A DNA stretch of 64,000 nt from Actinostola sp. cb2023. Lineage: Eukaryota > Cnidaria > Anthozoa > Actiniaria > Actinostolidae. The DNA is taken from positions 304,001 through 368,000 of the forward strand of contig JAUJYZ010001162.1 in assembly GCA_033675265.1 (NCBI GenBank), written 5' to 3'. Shown here in pieces: positions 55,231-64,000 of this stretch. The stretch's first letter is position 1. The number at the start of each line of letters is the position of its first letter. Both the position numbers and the translations under genes were made by a program. Below the pieces are notes generated by a model. The model saw only the letters and a program-made list of their open reading frames with translations. It ran no database searches and was not told the origin of the DNA.

Positions 55231-56460
55231 TCAATGACATGCCGCAGTACACTCATTGTTAGTCTTGAAGTTGTTAGCGTTGCCATCGCAACCACCATAA
55301 ATAAATTGTTGACAATTTCCTGACTTTGAATCGTAGTAGAATCTTGGCATTGCTGCTCGGCATGGTCCAACGACTTTAGGAAGAAGGCAGGCTTGATTGA
55401 CGGTTGAGCGTGACAGAGAGAAACCTACAAGGAGTATGACTAGAATGAAGTAAAATGTGTATCAACTACAAAGATTTCTTCCCTCCAATCTACCGGACAA
55501 ACGCTGGTAGGATAAAAACAAGAGAGTTGTTGAAATAATGTAAACTAATAAAAACAATTGAGAATATTTATACTTTATACTATCGATCCAACGTGTAGCA
55601 CTTTTAAACGTTTAAAAAATTGAAGGTGGTTTTGAGTTGTCTGTACTCTTATTGACAACGGCTGAGAGCCAATCAGATTGCGAGATTTCGCTCTGTTATT
55701 GTAAAAAATTCAATTCCTTAGGGGAAAGGTATTCCTTTATCCTGCCCCCTGTCATGGCTGCCGGCACGTGATCGTGCAAAACCTCTATTGCTGGTTTGCA
55801 CTCAATCCCTGGAGATGGAAACTACAAAGACCCAACGGTCAGGTACAAACAAGAGAATTTAATGAGGATATTTTCAAATGAATGAAACTTCTCAGGCATG
55901 CGCACCAACATGGTTGCCATGACGTCACGTGCAAACCTGAAATAATGGACGTGTTCATGTTCTTTTTGAATTCTTTTTTTAAGATGAACTATTATTTTGG
56001 CAGTTATTAATAAAAACAGGACTTGTGGATTGATAAGAACGCGGTACGCGTACCGCAGTTTTATGAATCCACAAACTACCAAAATAATAATATACCAAAA
56101 TAAACGTAATAAATAATTAGCGCTAACATGTACAGCCAAATTACTACGAATCTGCAGCTCTTTATGAAAAATAAATCAAGTCTTCAATGATTTATTCTTC
56201 ATAGAAAGGAAACACACAACACACTGACTTGTCTGCTCATTCCGCAAAGCAAATCTTGGTGAAATACGTGCTTGTATAGTAAAAACTAACAAACAATAGA
56301 CTTTCAACTTTCAAATCAATGGGTTAAAAGTAGCGCTTTTGAATATCAGTATTTCAGTAGTTTAACGGCAAAATACAATGTACTAGACGTACTTACAGGC
56401 ACTAAGGACTAAGCCCAAAAGAAGAACTGTTTTCACACTAACGCCATCGTTTTGCTGCAT
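55231..56460 (-). CDS. Single-domain secreted Kunitz protein (Kunitz gene 9)
   Basis: Predicted 85 aa from exons 56397-56460 (ATG at 56460; signal [20 protein letters not shown]) and 55231-55424 (acceptor TTGTAG, stop TGA right after the sixth cysteine and one His). Six cysteines, FIYGGCDGN, binding loop [10 protein letters not shown] with Arg at P1: the most conventional trypsin-inhibitor-like domain of the cluster. A GTAAG 15 nt after the stop could be a 3' UTR donor, as in Kunitz genes 5 and 6. No CACGTG was seen upstream of its first exon; an AT-rich TTTAAATA lies about 65 bp upstream. Confidence 0.87.
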
Positions 56461-56832
56461 CGTGTAATCCAAATTGCAGCCAAATTCGTCTGTGAATCAT
56501 TCAAAATGCAAACTACTGCGAAGCTATTTAAATGTCAATCATACCATATATGGAAGTCATACAGGCATTTTGATGGCTTTCTGGCCGAATGAATACATCT
56601 GTGTAAGCATTGCCAACTGGGATCACAAAGCTCGGGACAAGAAAATTGCTAAAGCGAGTTTTTGTTTGTTCAGCTTCACGTTGGAGAACAATGTGTTTGC
56701 ATACATTGACACTGACTTGAATTCAGACTTTTTGTAACACGTTTTGCTTACTCGTTTTCCCAAGGCGTCTTGGTTTCAAATTAATCCACTCACATTGCAT
56801 TCATGCCAGATATATCCGCTCAGAAACGCAAC

Positions 56833-57330
56833 TACCTTATTCGTACTTAATTTCGCGCGTACGTAATTTCGCGATTTTGTTAATTCCTACAGCATTTCGC
56901 GAGGCTTTATTTTCGCGAGAAAATGAATAAAGAGCATTAAATTTCGCGAAAGCGGTGTCAACAACATTTATTTTTTCTAAAAAAAAACTTATGTCTATAC
57001 AAACAGGAACAAGCCGAGATGACAGTCAACTAGACTATAACTAGATGCAAACTTGTGGCAAAAATTGCTTACGCTATACGGTTGCTCAGTTGCAAATGGT
57101 AGTATTATGTTGTTGAATAAGTCGTTTTAAAAAACAATTTCTCAGTATTAAATAACGTATATTGTTCATGTTGATTAAATGGTTTCGATATGTTTTTTTT
57201 CTCTGGGTATTATATTTCGCGTGTTTAAAGTCCGCGAGCCTTTTTTTTCGCGAGGCTTTAATTTCGCGATTTTTAAAAATCGCGAAAATCGCGAATTTAA
57301 AGCCTCGCGAAATTAAGTACGAATAAGGTA
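56833..57330. mobile_element. MITE with TACCTTATTCGTACTTAATT ends
   Basis: 498 bp. Left end TACCTTATTCGTACTTAATT, right end AATTAAGTACGAATAAGGTA, exact inverses; more pairing through TTTCGCG and CGCGAGGCTTTA words, which recur many times inside. TA ends. Confidence 0.85.
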
Positions 57331-57612
57331 TATTGAAAAACAAATTGCGCGGGTTACGTATCTACCGACGGGGCGTAAAACGAAGATATCCAAATATAAC
57401 TATAGATTATTGGAAGAAAAACCTTTATAGCTCGGGGAATCTCAATATTTTTTTGTTTGAAATAAAAAAATAAGCGTCATTAAAGCCTCGCGAAATTAAG
57501 TACGAATTGTATATTGAAAAACAAATTGCGCGGGTTACGTATCTACCGACGGGGCGTAAAACGAAGATATCCAAATATAACTATAGATTATTGGAAGAAA
57601 AAGGGGAATCTC
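57310..57612. repeat. Direct repeat of about 120 bp including a MITE end
   Basis: CGAAATTAAGTACGAAT, TTGCGCGGGTTACGTATCTA and CCGACGGGGCGTAAAACGAA occur at about 57305-57420 and again at about 57490-57600, so MITE end and flank were duplicated together. The second copy has lost AAGG from the end. Confidence 0.8.
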
Positions 57613-57749
57613 AATATTTTTTGTTTGAAGTTTTTGCTCATAAACTTGTTTCAGTATGTTTAGGTTTCGTGTTTGTTTAGCTTAATTGAGTGTCGGTGTT
57701 TTACTATTAATTTTGGGATTCATCCGACTCCATTATGGCAGTTCTGAAT

Positions 57750-58008
57750 ACAGTCATTCTCAAAAACGTTGTCCAGATTCAGACTACAATACTACAATAA
57801 AGTCACGTGATTCAATATGTGTTCAATTTCCTCGCGTGGAATTTCAATTTGAGATGCAAAAGTACACGGCATTGTGAGAACTGAATGTAATGGCGCTGGT
57901 ATCAACTCGCAGTTCCGCGCGCAGAAATTGAAAACATAATGAATCATGTGACTTTATTGCAGTATTGTAGTCTTTTCATCTGGACAACCTTTTTGAGAAT
58001 GACTGTAT
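57750..58008. mobile_element. MITE, TACAGTCATTCTCAAAAACG family
   Basis: Left TACAGTCATTCTCAAAAACG and right inverse; same family as 23970-24152. Confidence 0.8.
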
Positions 58009-58506
58009 ATGCCTTTTAAAATATGTCCAATAAGTGTTTATTATATCGAACAATAGCCTGTGTGGACAGGCTCTCCCTCCCCCTCCCCTTGGAGAGCCTG
58101 TACAATTAAGCCTACATACAACTAGAATAATGTACTGATAACAATAAATGTATTTGTTGCCATAATTCAACAAAGTCAGTGTACCGGCATTCATCACTCT
58201 ATAAAAGTAACAAGACGTTGTATTGAGTAAATAAATATAACTTAGAAAACAATTAAATAATCACAATGTTAGCTACAGTACTTACTATTGTAATGGGCTC
58301 CTGCTATTGTTGAAAGTCATTTTTTTCTGGTCTGAAACCACAGGTAGCCCAATGCAAGCTAACCATTCGAAGCTGAGGGTATAATTCAAACTGCTATAAT
58401 CGTAGCGGCACCAAATTTTCCCCAAAATTAAATAAACTCACAAAGAACAAATACAAACAATTTAAAAACGATTTATCGTATTTTCGATTTTTAATGATTA
58501 TAATCT

Positions 58507-58799
58507 CTATAGCCTCCCTCTGAGCTGAGTCAGGTAGTAGATGAAGTTATTTTTAGAACACCATTTCCCGCGAAAACTGGTTTCAGTAAACGATTCAGAT
58601 TCAGAAGAAACTTCAAGATTATCACTAGAAATATCGGAACTCTCGCTTGTAGAAACTCTCTCTTCCGCCGCCATTTTGAAACGATTTGAGCCATGTAACG
58701 TATGCAAATGAGATGACGTGTCGTCTTCGGATTGGCTAGACAGAAAAGCCTTTGTCTTAATTCGCGCGAAAAGCAAGCTAAAAATAGCTTCATCTACTT
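58507..58799 (-). mobile_element. Possible inverted-repeat element with Ser-rich open frame
   Basis: GTAGATGAAGTTATTTTTAG (58537) and CTAAAAATAGCTTCATCTAC (58779) are inverse with one mismatch. Between them on the minus strand is an open frame beginning MAAEERVSTSESSDISSDNL and ending at 58507. The Ser/Glu-rich composition could be the N-terminus of a real protein or part of an element. No family recognised. Confidence 0.3.
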
Positions 58800-59376
58800 C
58801 TGTGTTGGGGTAAAGGAGAAAAGGGAAAGATGGACGCTCCTACTAATGGGCTCCTGTCTCTATATATCAAGCTTTTTCCCTTCACCTCCCCCTCTCTTCC
58901 CCTCCTTCTTCAGGGTGAGGGGAGACATTAAAAAATGCTGAAATTCGCTTGAAATTTGTACAGGATAGTAAATAAAGACCACAAGAGACTACCACAGTTT
59001 CAAGTCTTTTATTACAGTATTTACAGGAAATAATATGTTTACGATATTCTCCACAAAACCACAGCTTGGGCTTCCTGTGGGTCAAGTGCACCCATTTTTT
59101 CATTTATCTGAAAACTTTGGGCTTCCTGTGTTCTGCGGGAGAATGAGTACTAGGTAGTCCCAGTCTTCCCTCGTTCATTATTTTTTAAATGGCGGACAAA
59201 ATGACAGAAAATTCCACATACATTTTCTGTAAGTTTTGCGTTTAAAACCGCCGCCAGAAATGCGATATTAATGCAGAAATCTTTGATGATTCTGTGAGTT
59301 TATATGTGGAAGATTTTGGAGCAAGAAAGAAAGAAGAACATTCATTTTTGATACCAGTTTACTCAGTCATGCCCGC

Positions 59377-62300
59377 ATGGTGAGTTGGTTGATAAAATGT
59401 TTTCAACGTGTGAGTGCCTATATCTGGCGGACTCTCTTTTCCATGTGGGATGCAAGTATGAATGGCATGAGTAAGACTTTATTCATATTACAATATATCT
59501 TCCTTGGATTGGTATGTGTGGGAGTTGATTATTTGGTCTCACTGCCCATCATCACCTACAATGACTTTAGCAGAGCATTGGCAGATAACTTAGGGCATGC
59601 CCTCATTGGTGGAGTCAGTTGGTTAGTTGTAGTGGGCATTCACAAGGAGGGTATTCGTCAAGGAATTGGTTGTGCTATCATGTCTAGTGCCATTGACTTG
59701 GATCATTTTGTGATGGCAAAATCTCTGAATCTCAAGGTATTAATTTTACTCCTTAGATAGGTACTAGGCAGGTCCACATCAGTATTTAAGTCTTGGGCTG
59801 AAACAAGTTACCGTAAAATGTTGTAAGCTGACATAGAACTGAGGACCGTGAGTTACATTATGGTTCTGAGTTTTATGTAGTCTTGTAAACAGACTGGTAA
59901 ATTACAAGTAAACAATGATAAATATATTTACTAGGCTTTTGTCTGTAATATATTGTAATCCATTTAATTTAATAATAATAATAATAATGCTTGTATAGCG
60001 CCTATACAGGACTGTTCTAAGCGCTGTCATACAAAGAAAAAAATGAATGACATAAAATTAAAATAAGCTTAGCAATTCTTTCTTTGTTTACATACCCGTT
60101 CTTTCTTCGATTTACGTAAGACATAATTATCACCATGACTTCCATATTCGTTGATATAACTGGTGTGTTTTTACGAATACGATCATAGATGAAGGCTTTC
60201 AGCTTTCTGTTAGACGTTTCAGCATTCGCACTGGTAATCTACGTGGGTCTACTGGGGTCACGATCCCGTTCACAATCATGTCTAGCACATACAACAAGAC
60301 TACAGTTACAGAGCTGTATAATAAATAAACTTGGTATACAATGAGATCTGTATATTCAGTTAGGTGGAGCTACCGCGAACGTCATGTGCGTTTGTATATG
60401 GAGTGAGCGTATTAGACTTGGCAGCATTCATGGCTTTACAACAGCAAGCTTACATAATATTTCCTCGACAAGATCTCAAAGCATGTGCTAGGCCGGAGAC
60501 CAATCGAACATGCAAGGACAAGCATATACGTAGGCATAATGTATTTACATTCGCTCTCATTTGCACTACATTCGGCTCGTCACGTTGTTGGAGTCATTGC
60601 TTGATTTCATTAGACGTCACTTCCGGTCTCGTGAGGAATTTTCATCAGCCGAATTGCACCTTTTCAATCGAATATGCCCTATGCACGCGTCCTGATTTTC
60701 GATATCAGAATACTAGAATCTGTCACATAAAAATAACCACTGCCATCTGAAAAAGCATTTATTCATCGATATTTTTGGAAAAGTTCAAAAGCATTGGATA
60801 AAATCCCGCGAAGATATCATAAATGATATTTATATGGTTTAGTTTGGGGTTTTTACCGTCATTAGTACACAGCCTCGTTCTGATGTACATCAATTTTCCA
60901 AATTGCTTCATTTCAAGGTTTAATATGTTCCACTAAAAGAAGAGATTTATATAAGATAAGTGTAAAAGTTTTAGAGCGAAATGACATGTCCTTGCAGAGT
61001 TATGAACGTTTTTAATTCTGAAAATACACCAGAACGAGGCTGTGTACTCATGACGGCAAAATCCCATACTAAACTCTATAAATGTCATTTACGATATCTT
61101 CGCGAGATTTTATCCAATACTTTTGAACTTTTCCAAAAATATTGATGAATAATTGCTTTTTCAGATCATTGGCAGTGGTTATTTTTATGTGACAGATTCT
61201 AGTATTCTGATCTCGAAAATCAGGACGCGTGCATAGGGCGTATACTCTCTGCTTGGTAGCACATGGAGGGCAGTGTTTACCCGTCATTTGAAGCAAATAA
61301 TGAGATTCAAGGAGTTTTAACAGCTGATTGAAACCAAGCAATTGAACCATCCAGCAGTGTTGCAAAGAAACAACAGCTTTGTAACCTTTCCTTACAACGA
61401 TGAAGAAAAGAGCCCATTTTATAACTCGATCGGGCTACGCCCATCGAGTAATAAGTTCTTATATAGTGCAATTCACATAAAGTCTCAATGCGCTTTACAA
61501 CTGATGGAGGACTCTTTCGGGTTGTAATGTAGTAATTTATTTTAATTCGTGTAAACACAAAGGATGGGCTTTTCTCAGACGTATATCCCTGTCCTGAAAT
61601 CCTGAAAATTCGAATAACAATAGTTCATATTGTTGTGTGCCTCGTTCTACAAAGAGTTCTTGATTTGAATAACAAAGGTTTTTCAGGACAGTTATATACT
61701 GAGAAAGAGCCCAAAGGATCTTACAGTGTACATACATGTATGGGTTGCATACGATAGGTGCCCATAGCAGTCAAGCAGCTTAAATGTACATTGTACAATC
61801 ATGAGGAGTTAGTATGTAAAAGTACAGTGTATGTTATGCCTCCAATATTAGCCATATCGAAATTTCAGAATCGCACTGAATCATGGGGCTGTTTTGGGGA
61901 CACACTTTTCGAAATTGTGCCTGAAAACATAGTCTCAGTACCAAAATGCACAATAATAAAGTGATTTACAAAAAATTGGACTAAGAGTAGACATTTAAAA
62001 GCATTTTGCTACAATAGACCTCTTTAGCTTGTATGCAAATTGCCCATTTCAGATCATGTGATGTAAACACTGATATTCTCTGGAGAATTAGTCCTTTCAA
62101 TATAAACGAATAAATTTCAGAAATATAAAGGAACAATTCTCCAGAGAATATCAGTGTTTACATCACATGATCTGAAATGGGCAATTTGCATACAAGCTAA
62201 AGAGGTCTATTTGAAGAGCAATGGTGTCCCTCAAAACAGTCCCACAATCCAATGCGAGCATTAACTTCAGAATGACAAATTGAATTAAGTAGGCAGTCAG

Positions 62301-62759
62301 TTTTTGTTAGGTTTTAGGTGGTTCTTGTGCTCACAACTTATAGTAAAAAATATAATAATTATTATAACATACAGTAAGATTTCAAATTTTTCTTCACAGG
62401 ATGCAATTTCACTGCATAGTAGACCACCACTCCACACAACCACAATGATCCCAGTTGTTGCTCCTATCTTACAAGTATGGTGTGCCCAGTATATACATTG
62501 TCTTTGTGATTTACCATATATGTTTGTTGTTGCTGTTCTTTCTCATCATTTACGAGATGCATGTAGAAGAGGGCTGTGGTTTTGGCCACTTGGTTCAACC
62601 CCACCTCTCTACTATGGAATCTATATCATTTGTGTTACCTTAGTTCCAATGGTAATCAAGGATGCTAAGAATGGTATTAAGAGACTTTCATCTACATGTA
62701 GTTTTAATACCCCAGTATTACCATTGCACAATGCAGTGGATCAGATCAGTGAGGTGTGA
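59377..62759 (+). CDS. TMEM267: TMEM267 multi-pass membrane protein, two coding exons
   Basis: Predicted 239 aa from exons 59377-59736 and 62400-62759, joined in phase 0 (AAG|GTATTA and TTCACAG|GAT). Function unknown in the family; a multi-pass integral membrane protein. Family landmarks I recall from the vertebrate protein are present in order: FSRALADNLGHALIG, SWLVVVGI, a conserved acidic stretch IDLDHF, the exon junction after SLNLK, then TMIPVV, SHHLRDACRRGLW and PLGSTPPL. Hydrophobic segments fit about five helices. The start ATG at 59377 has a good context (CCCGCATGG) and length fits the family. The 2.7-kb intron contains two large foldback elements and no other exon. It is the only plus-strand gene 3' of the Kunitz cluster. 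Confidence 0.92.
60673..61245. mobile_element. Foldback element with arms of about 180 bp in the TMEM267 intron
   Basis: Left arm 60673-60860 (TATGCCCTATGCACGCGTCC; TTGGATAAAATCCCGCGAAG) and right arm about 61065-61245 (its inverse), with a further pair ACACAGCCTCGTTCTG and CAGAACGAGGCTGTGT nearer the centre. The open frames in both arms are mirror copies. Confidence 0.8.
62013..62212. mobile_element. Palindromic MITE with arms of about 80 bp in the TMEM267 intron
   Basis: AATAGACCTCTTTAGCTTGT at the left and ACAAGCTAAAGAGGTCTATT at the right. Pairing is essentially perfect through CAAATTGCCCATTTCAGATC and ATATTCTCTGGAGAA, leaving a centre of about 40 bp. Confidence 0.9.
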
Positions 62760-62806
62760 TCCTAACATTGATTTATAAAAAAATGTTTAAATATTAAACA
62801 GTTATA

Positions 62807-62812
62807 AATAAA
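62807..62812 (+). terminator. TMEM267 polyadenylation signal
   Basis: AATAAA 48 nt after the TMEM267 stop codon. Confidence 0.6.
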
Positions 62813-63053
62813 TATATTGTTTAACCCATTCGCTCCTGAGCTATTTTGAGTTTTTCTGGACCTAATCACGCCATAGGAAATTTCGATTCCATATAAGGGG
62901 TTTCCATGGAAATCTTGACAGTTCTGAATGCCCGTGGGCTCGCGTTTTCACGTGGTTTGCCTTTCTTCTTGGAATCTCCTCGAGGCCAGTAGTTTTAACT
63001 GCTTGAAGAGGCCAATTTTGCATTTTAGAGTGTTTTATAGCCATTATTCACCT

Positions 63054-63330
63054 CCCAGGGGGGGGGGGGGGGGGGGGGGGGTACTCAGGAGTATCAGTGA
63101 CGGGGAAGTGCAAATACCTTTTTGGGGTTTGAAATTCGCGGCTTGGGACTTTTTTTGGGTTATCAATTTTCTACCGTTCTCGATTTTATGCGGAGAAAAA
63201 TTGGGGTTACGATTTTGGGCCGTTGGACTTTTTTTGGGTCTTGTTTTTGCGTAATGGACTTTTTTTGGGGTTAAAAATTTGGCCTCATTCGCACCTCCCC
63301 GTCACTGATACCCCTGAGTACCCCCCTGGG
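63054..63330. mobile_element. MITE with poly-G and GTACTC ends
   Basis: Left CCCAGG, 24 G (63058-63081), GTACTCAGGAGTATCAGTGA; right TCACTGATACCCCTGAGTAC then CCCCCCTGGG. Between are GACTTTTTTTGGG words. The poly-G lies within the left terminal repeat and is expanded relative to the six C at the right end. Confidence 0.8.
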
Positions 63331-64000
63331 TATTCACCACAGAAGCCCCCAGAACAGCATCATTAAGCTTGACTGGTGTGGTAGAGACCGTTCTGCTGAA
63401 AGAACCCAGCAGCGAGAAGCGATTTTCACGAAGACATCTCGGCACTGTCGTTGACGAATTCAAAATGGCGGACTCAACTGTGAAATTGTCTCTGGTTGTT
63501 CAGTTTGGTGGATTCCAGGACCTACAAAGGCATTTTTGACGACTTTGGACTTGTAAAGAATGCAACCGGTGCAATATTTTGCCTGTAGGACCGAGTGGCT
63601 CGGCACTGACAAAAAGTCTAAAAAACGGAAAGGGCGGGATGCTTGCTGTTGAAAATTCCCGTATGTTCCCGGCATCCTTTTCAGGCATGCAGAAGGAAAA
63701 CACGTGTTTGCGAAAGTGGTCCAAAGGAAATGGCTATTGTTCGGCGAGTTAAGGAAGAGAGAGGGAAAAATTCACGAATATATCAAGAAGAGAGATGGAA
63801 GTTTGCTGAGAAAGTGGCGTTTTGTTTCGCAATGATGTATTTTGGAAGAAAATCTGAGTCAAATGTCTTCATTTTCGAGGTGTGAAATTGCGTCAAAAAC
63901 ACGCATTTTTGATTTCTATGAAAAACAAATTGAACTAATGCCCAGAAATCGGACCTGTAAGTCAGTTTACTTGAGGTTAATATTTGAAGAGTTATCTAGT
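63331..64000. other. Window end, no recognised gene
   Basis: A possible start (ATGGCGGACTCAACTGTG at 63464) gives only 24 codons. Open frames at 63500-63885 overlap on both strands without known domains. Nothing was called. Confidence 0.35.

Larger units (their letters stand above)
56461..59376. other. Intergenic region between Kunitz gene 9 and TMEM267
   Basis: Mostly mobile elements (56833-57330, 57750-58008, 58535-58799) and a direct repeat (57310-57430 with 57485-57610). A short possible 5' exon on the plus strand (ATGGCGGACAAAATGAC at about 59190, GTAAGT at about 59230) could belong to the TMEM267 transcript but does not join the coding frame. Confidence 0.45.

Noticed and set aside
59190..59230. 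A coding first exon of TMEM267
   Set aside because: The donor leaves phase 1, and the only acceptor before 59377 would put a stop right after the junction; at most 5' UTR.

Overview
This is non-coding-rich animal DNA, very probably from an anthozoan cnidarian (sea anemone or coral). The reasons are spliced genes with GT-AG introns, a secreted neuropeptide precursor ending in HIR-Gly-Lys-Arg repeats, a large family of small secreted Kunitz (BPTI-type) proteins, and dense MITEs, minisatellites and a tRNA-derived SINE. The species call is inference; no search was possible.

Layout. (1) 1-4813, plus strand: the 3' half of EME1, the non-catalytic partner of the MUS81 structure-specific nuclease, in six visible exons. 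Three of its introns carry tandem repeats that contain copies of the adjacent splice junction. (2) 5240-5782, minus strand: an intact neuropeptide precursor with seven amidated peptide copies of two alternating kinds. (3) 5.8-10.9 kb: no gene seen. (4) 10.9-56.5 kb, all minus strand: nine Kunitz genes with 14 complete Kunitz domains, assembled by hand from exons that nearly all begin and end in phase 1. Each gene begins with a short signal-peptide exon ending one base into a codon. Single-domain genes lie at 10.9-13.7, 19.1-21.0, 21.5-22.9, 23.6-27.9, 33.1-35.5 and 55.2-56.5 kb. Three-domain genes lie at 15.9-18.6 and 36.7-40.2 kb. A two-domain gene with a truncated third domain lies at 46.4-50.6 kb. 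(5) 59377-62759, plus strand: TMEM267, a multi-pass membrane protein, in two coding exons.

The cluster has grown by local duplication. A 2.3 kb unit is tandemly repeated at 18281-22897; one copy has lost its start codon and probably uses a neighbour's duplicated signal exon. The 5' ends of the 36.7 and 46.4 kb genes are near-identical. The 23.6 and 33.1 kb genes are related throughout. The reactive-site (P1) residue differs in almost every domain, one domain has lost most of the binding loop, and two have swapped the second cysteine for a new one elsewhere. Seven of nine genes have a CACGTG palindrome 60-115 bp upstream of the first ATG, suggesting shared control.

The strongest unusual signals are the splice-junction minisatellites, the two Kunitz domains with rearranged cysteines, the signal-exon swap in the 2.3 kb duplication, and the alternating HIR-amide precursor. 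All exon junctions are inferred from sequence alone.
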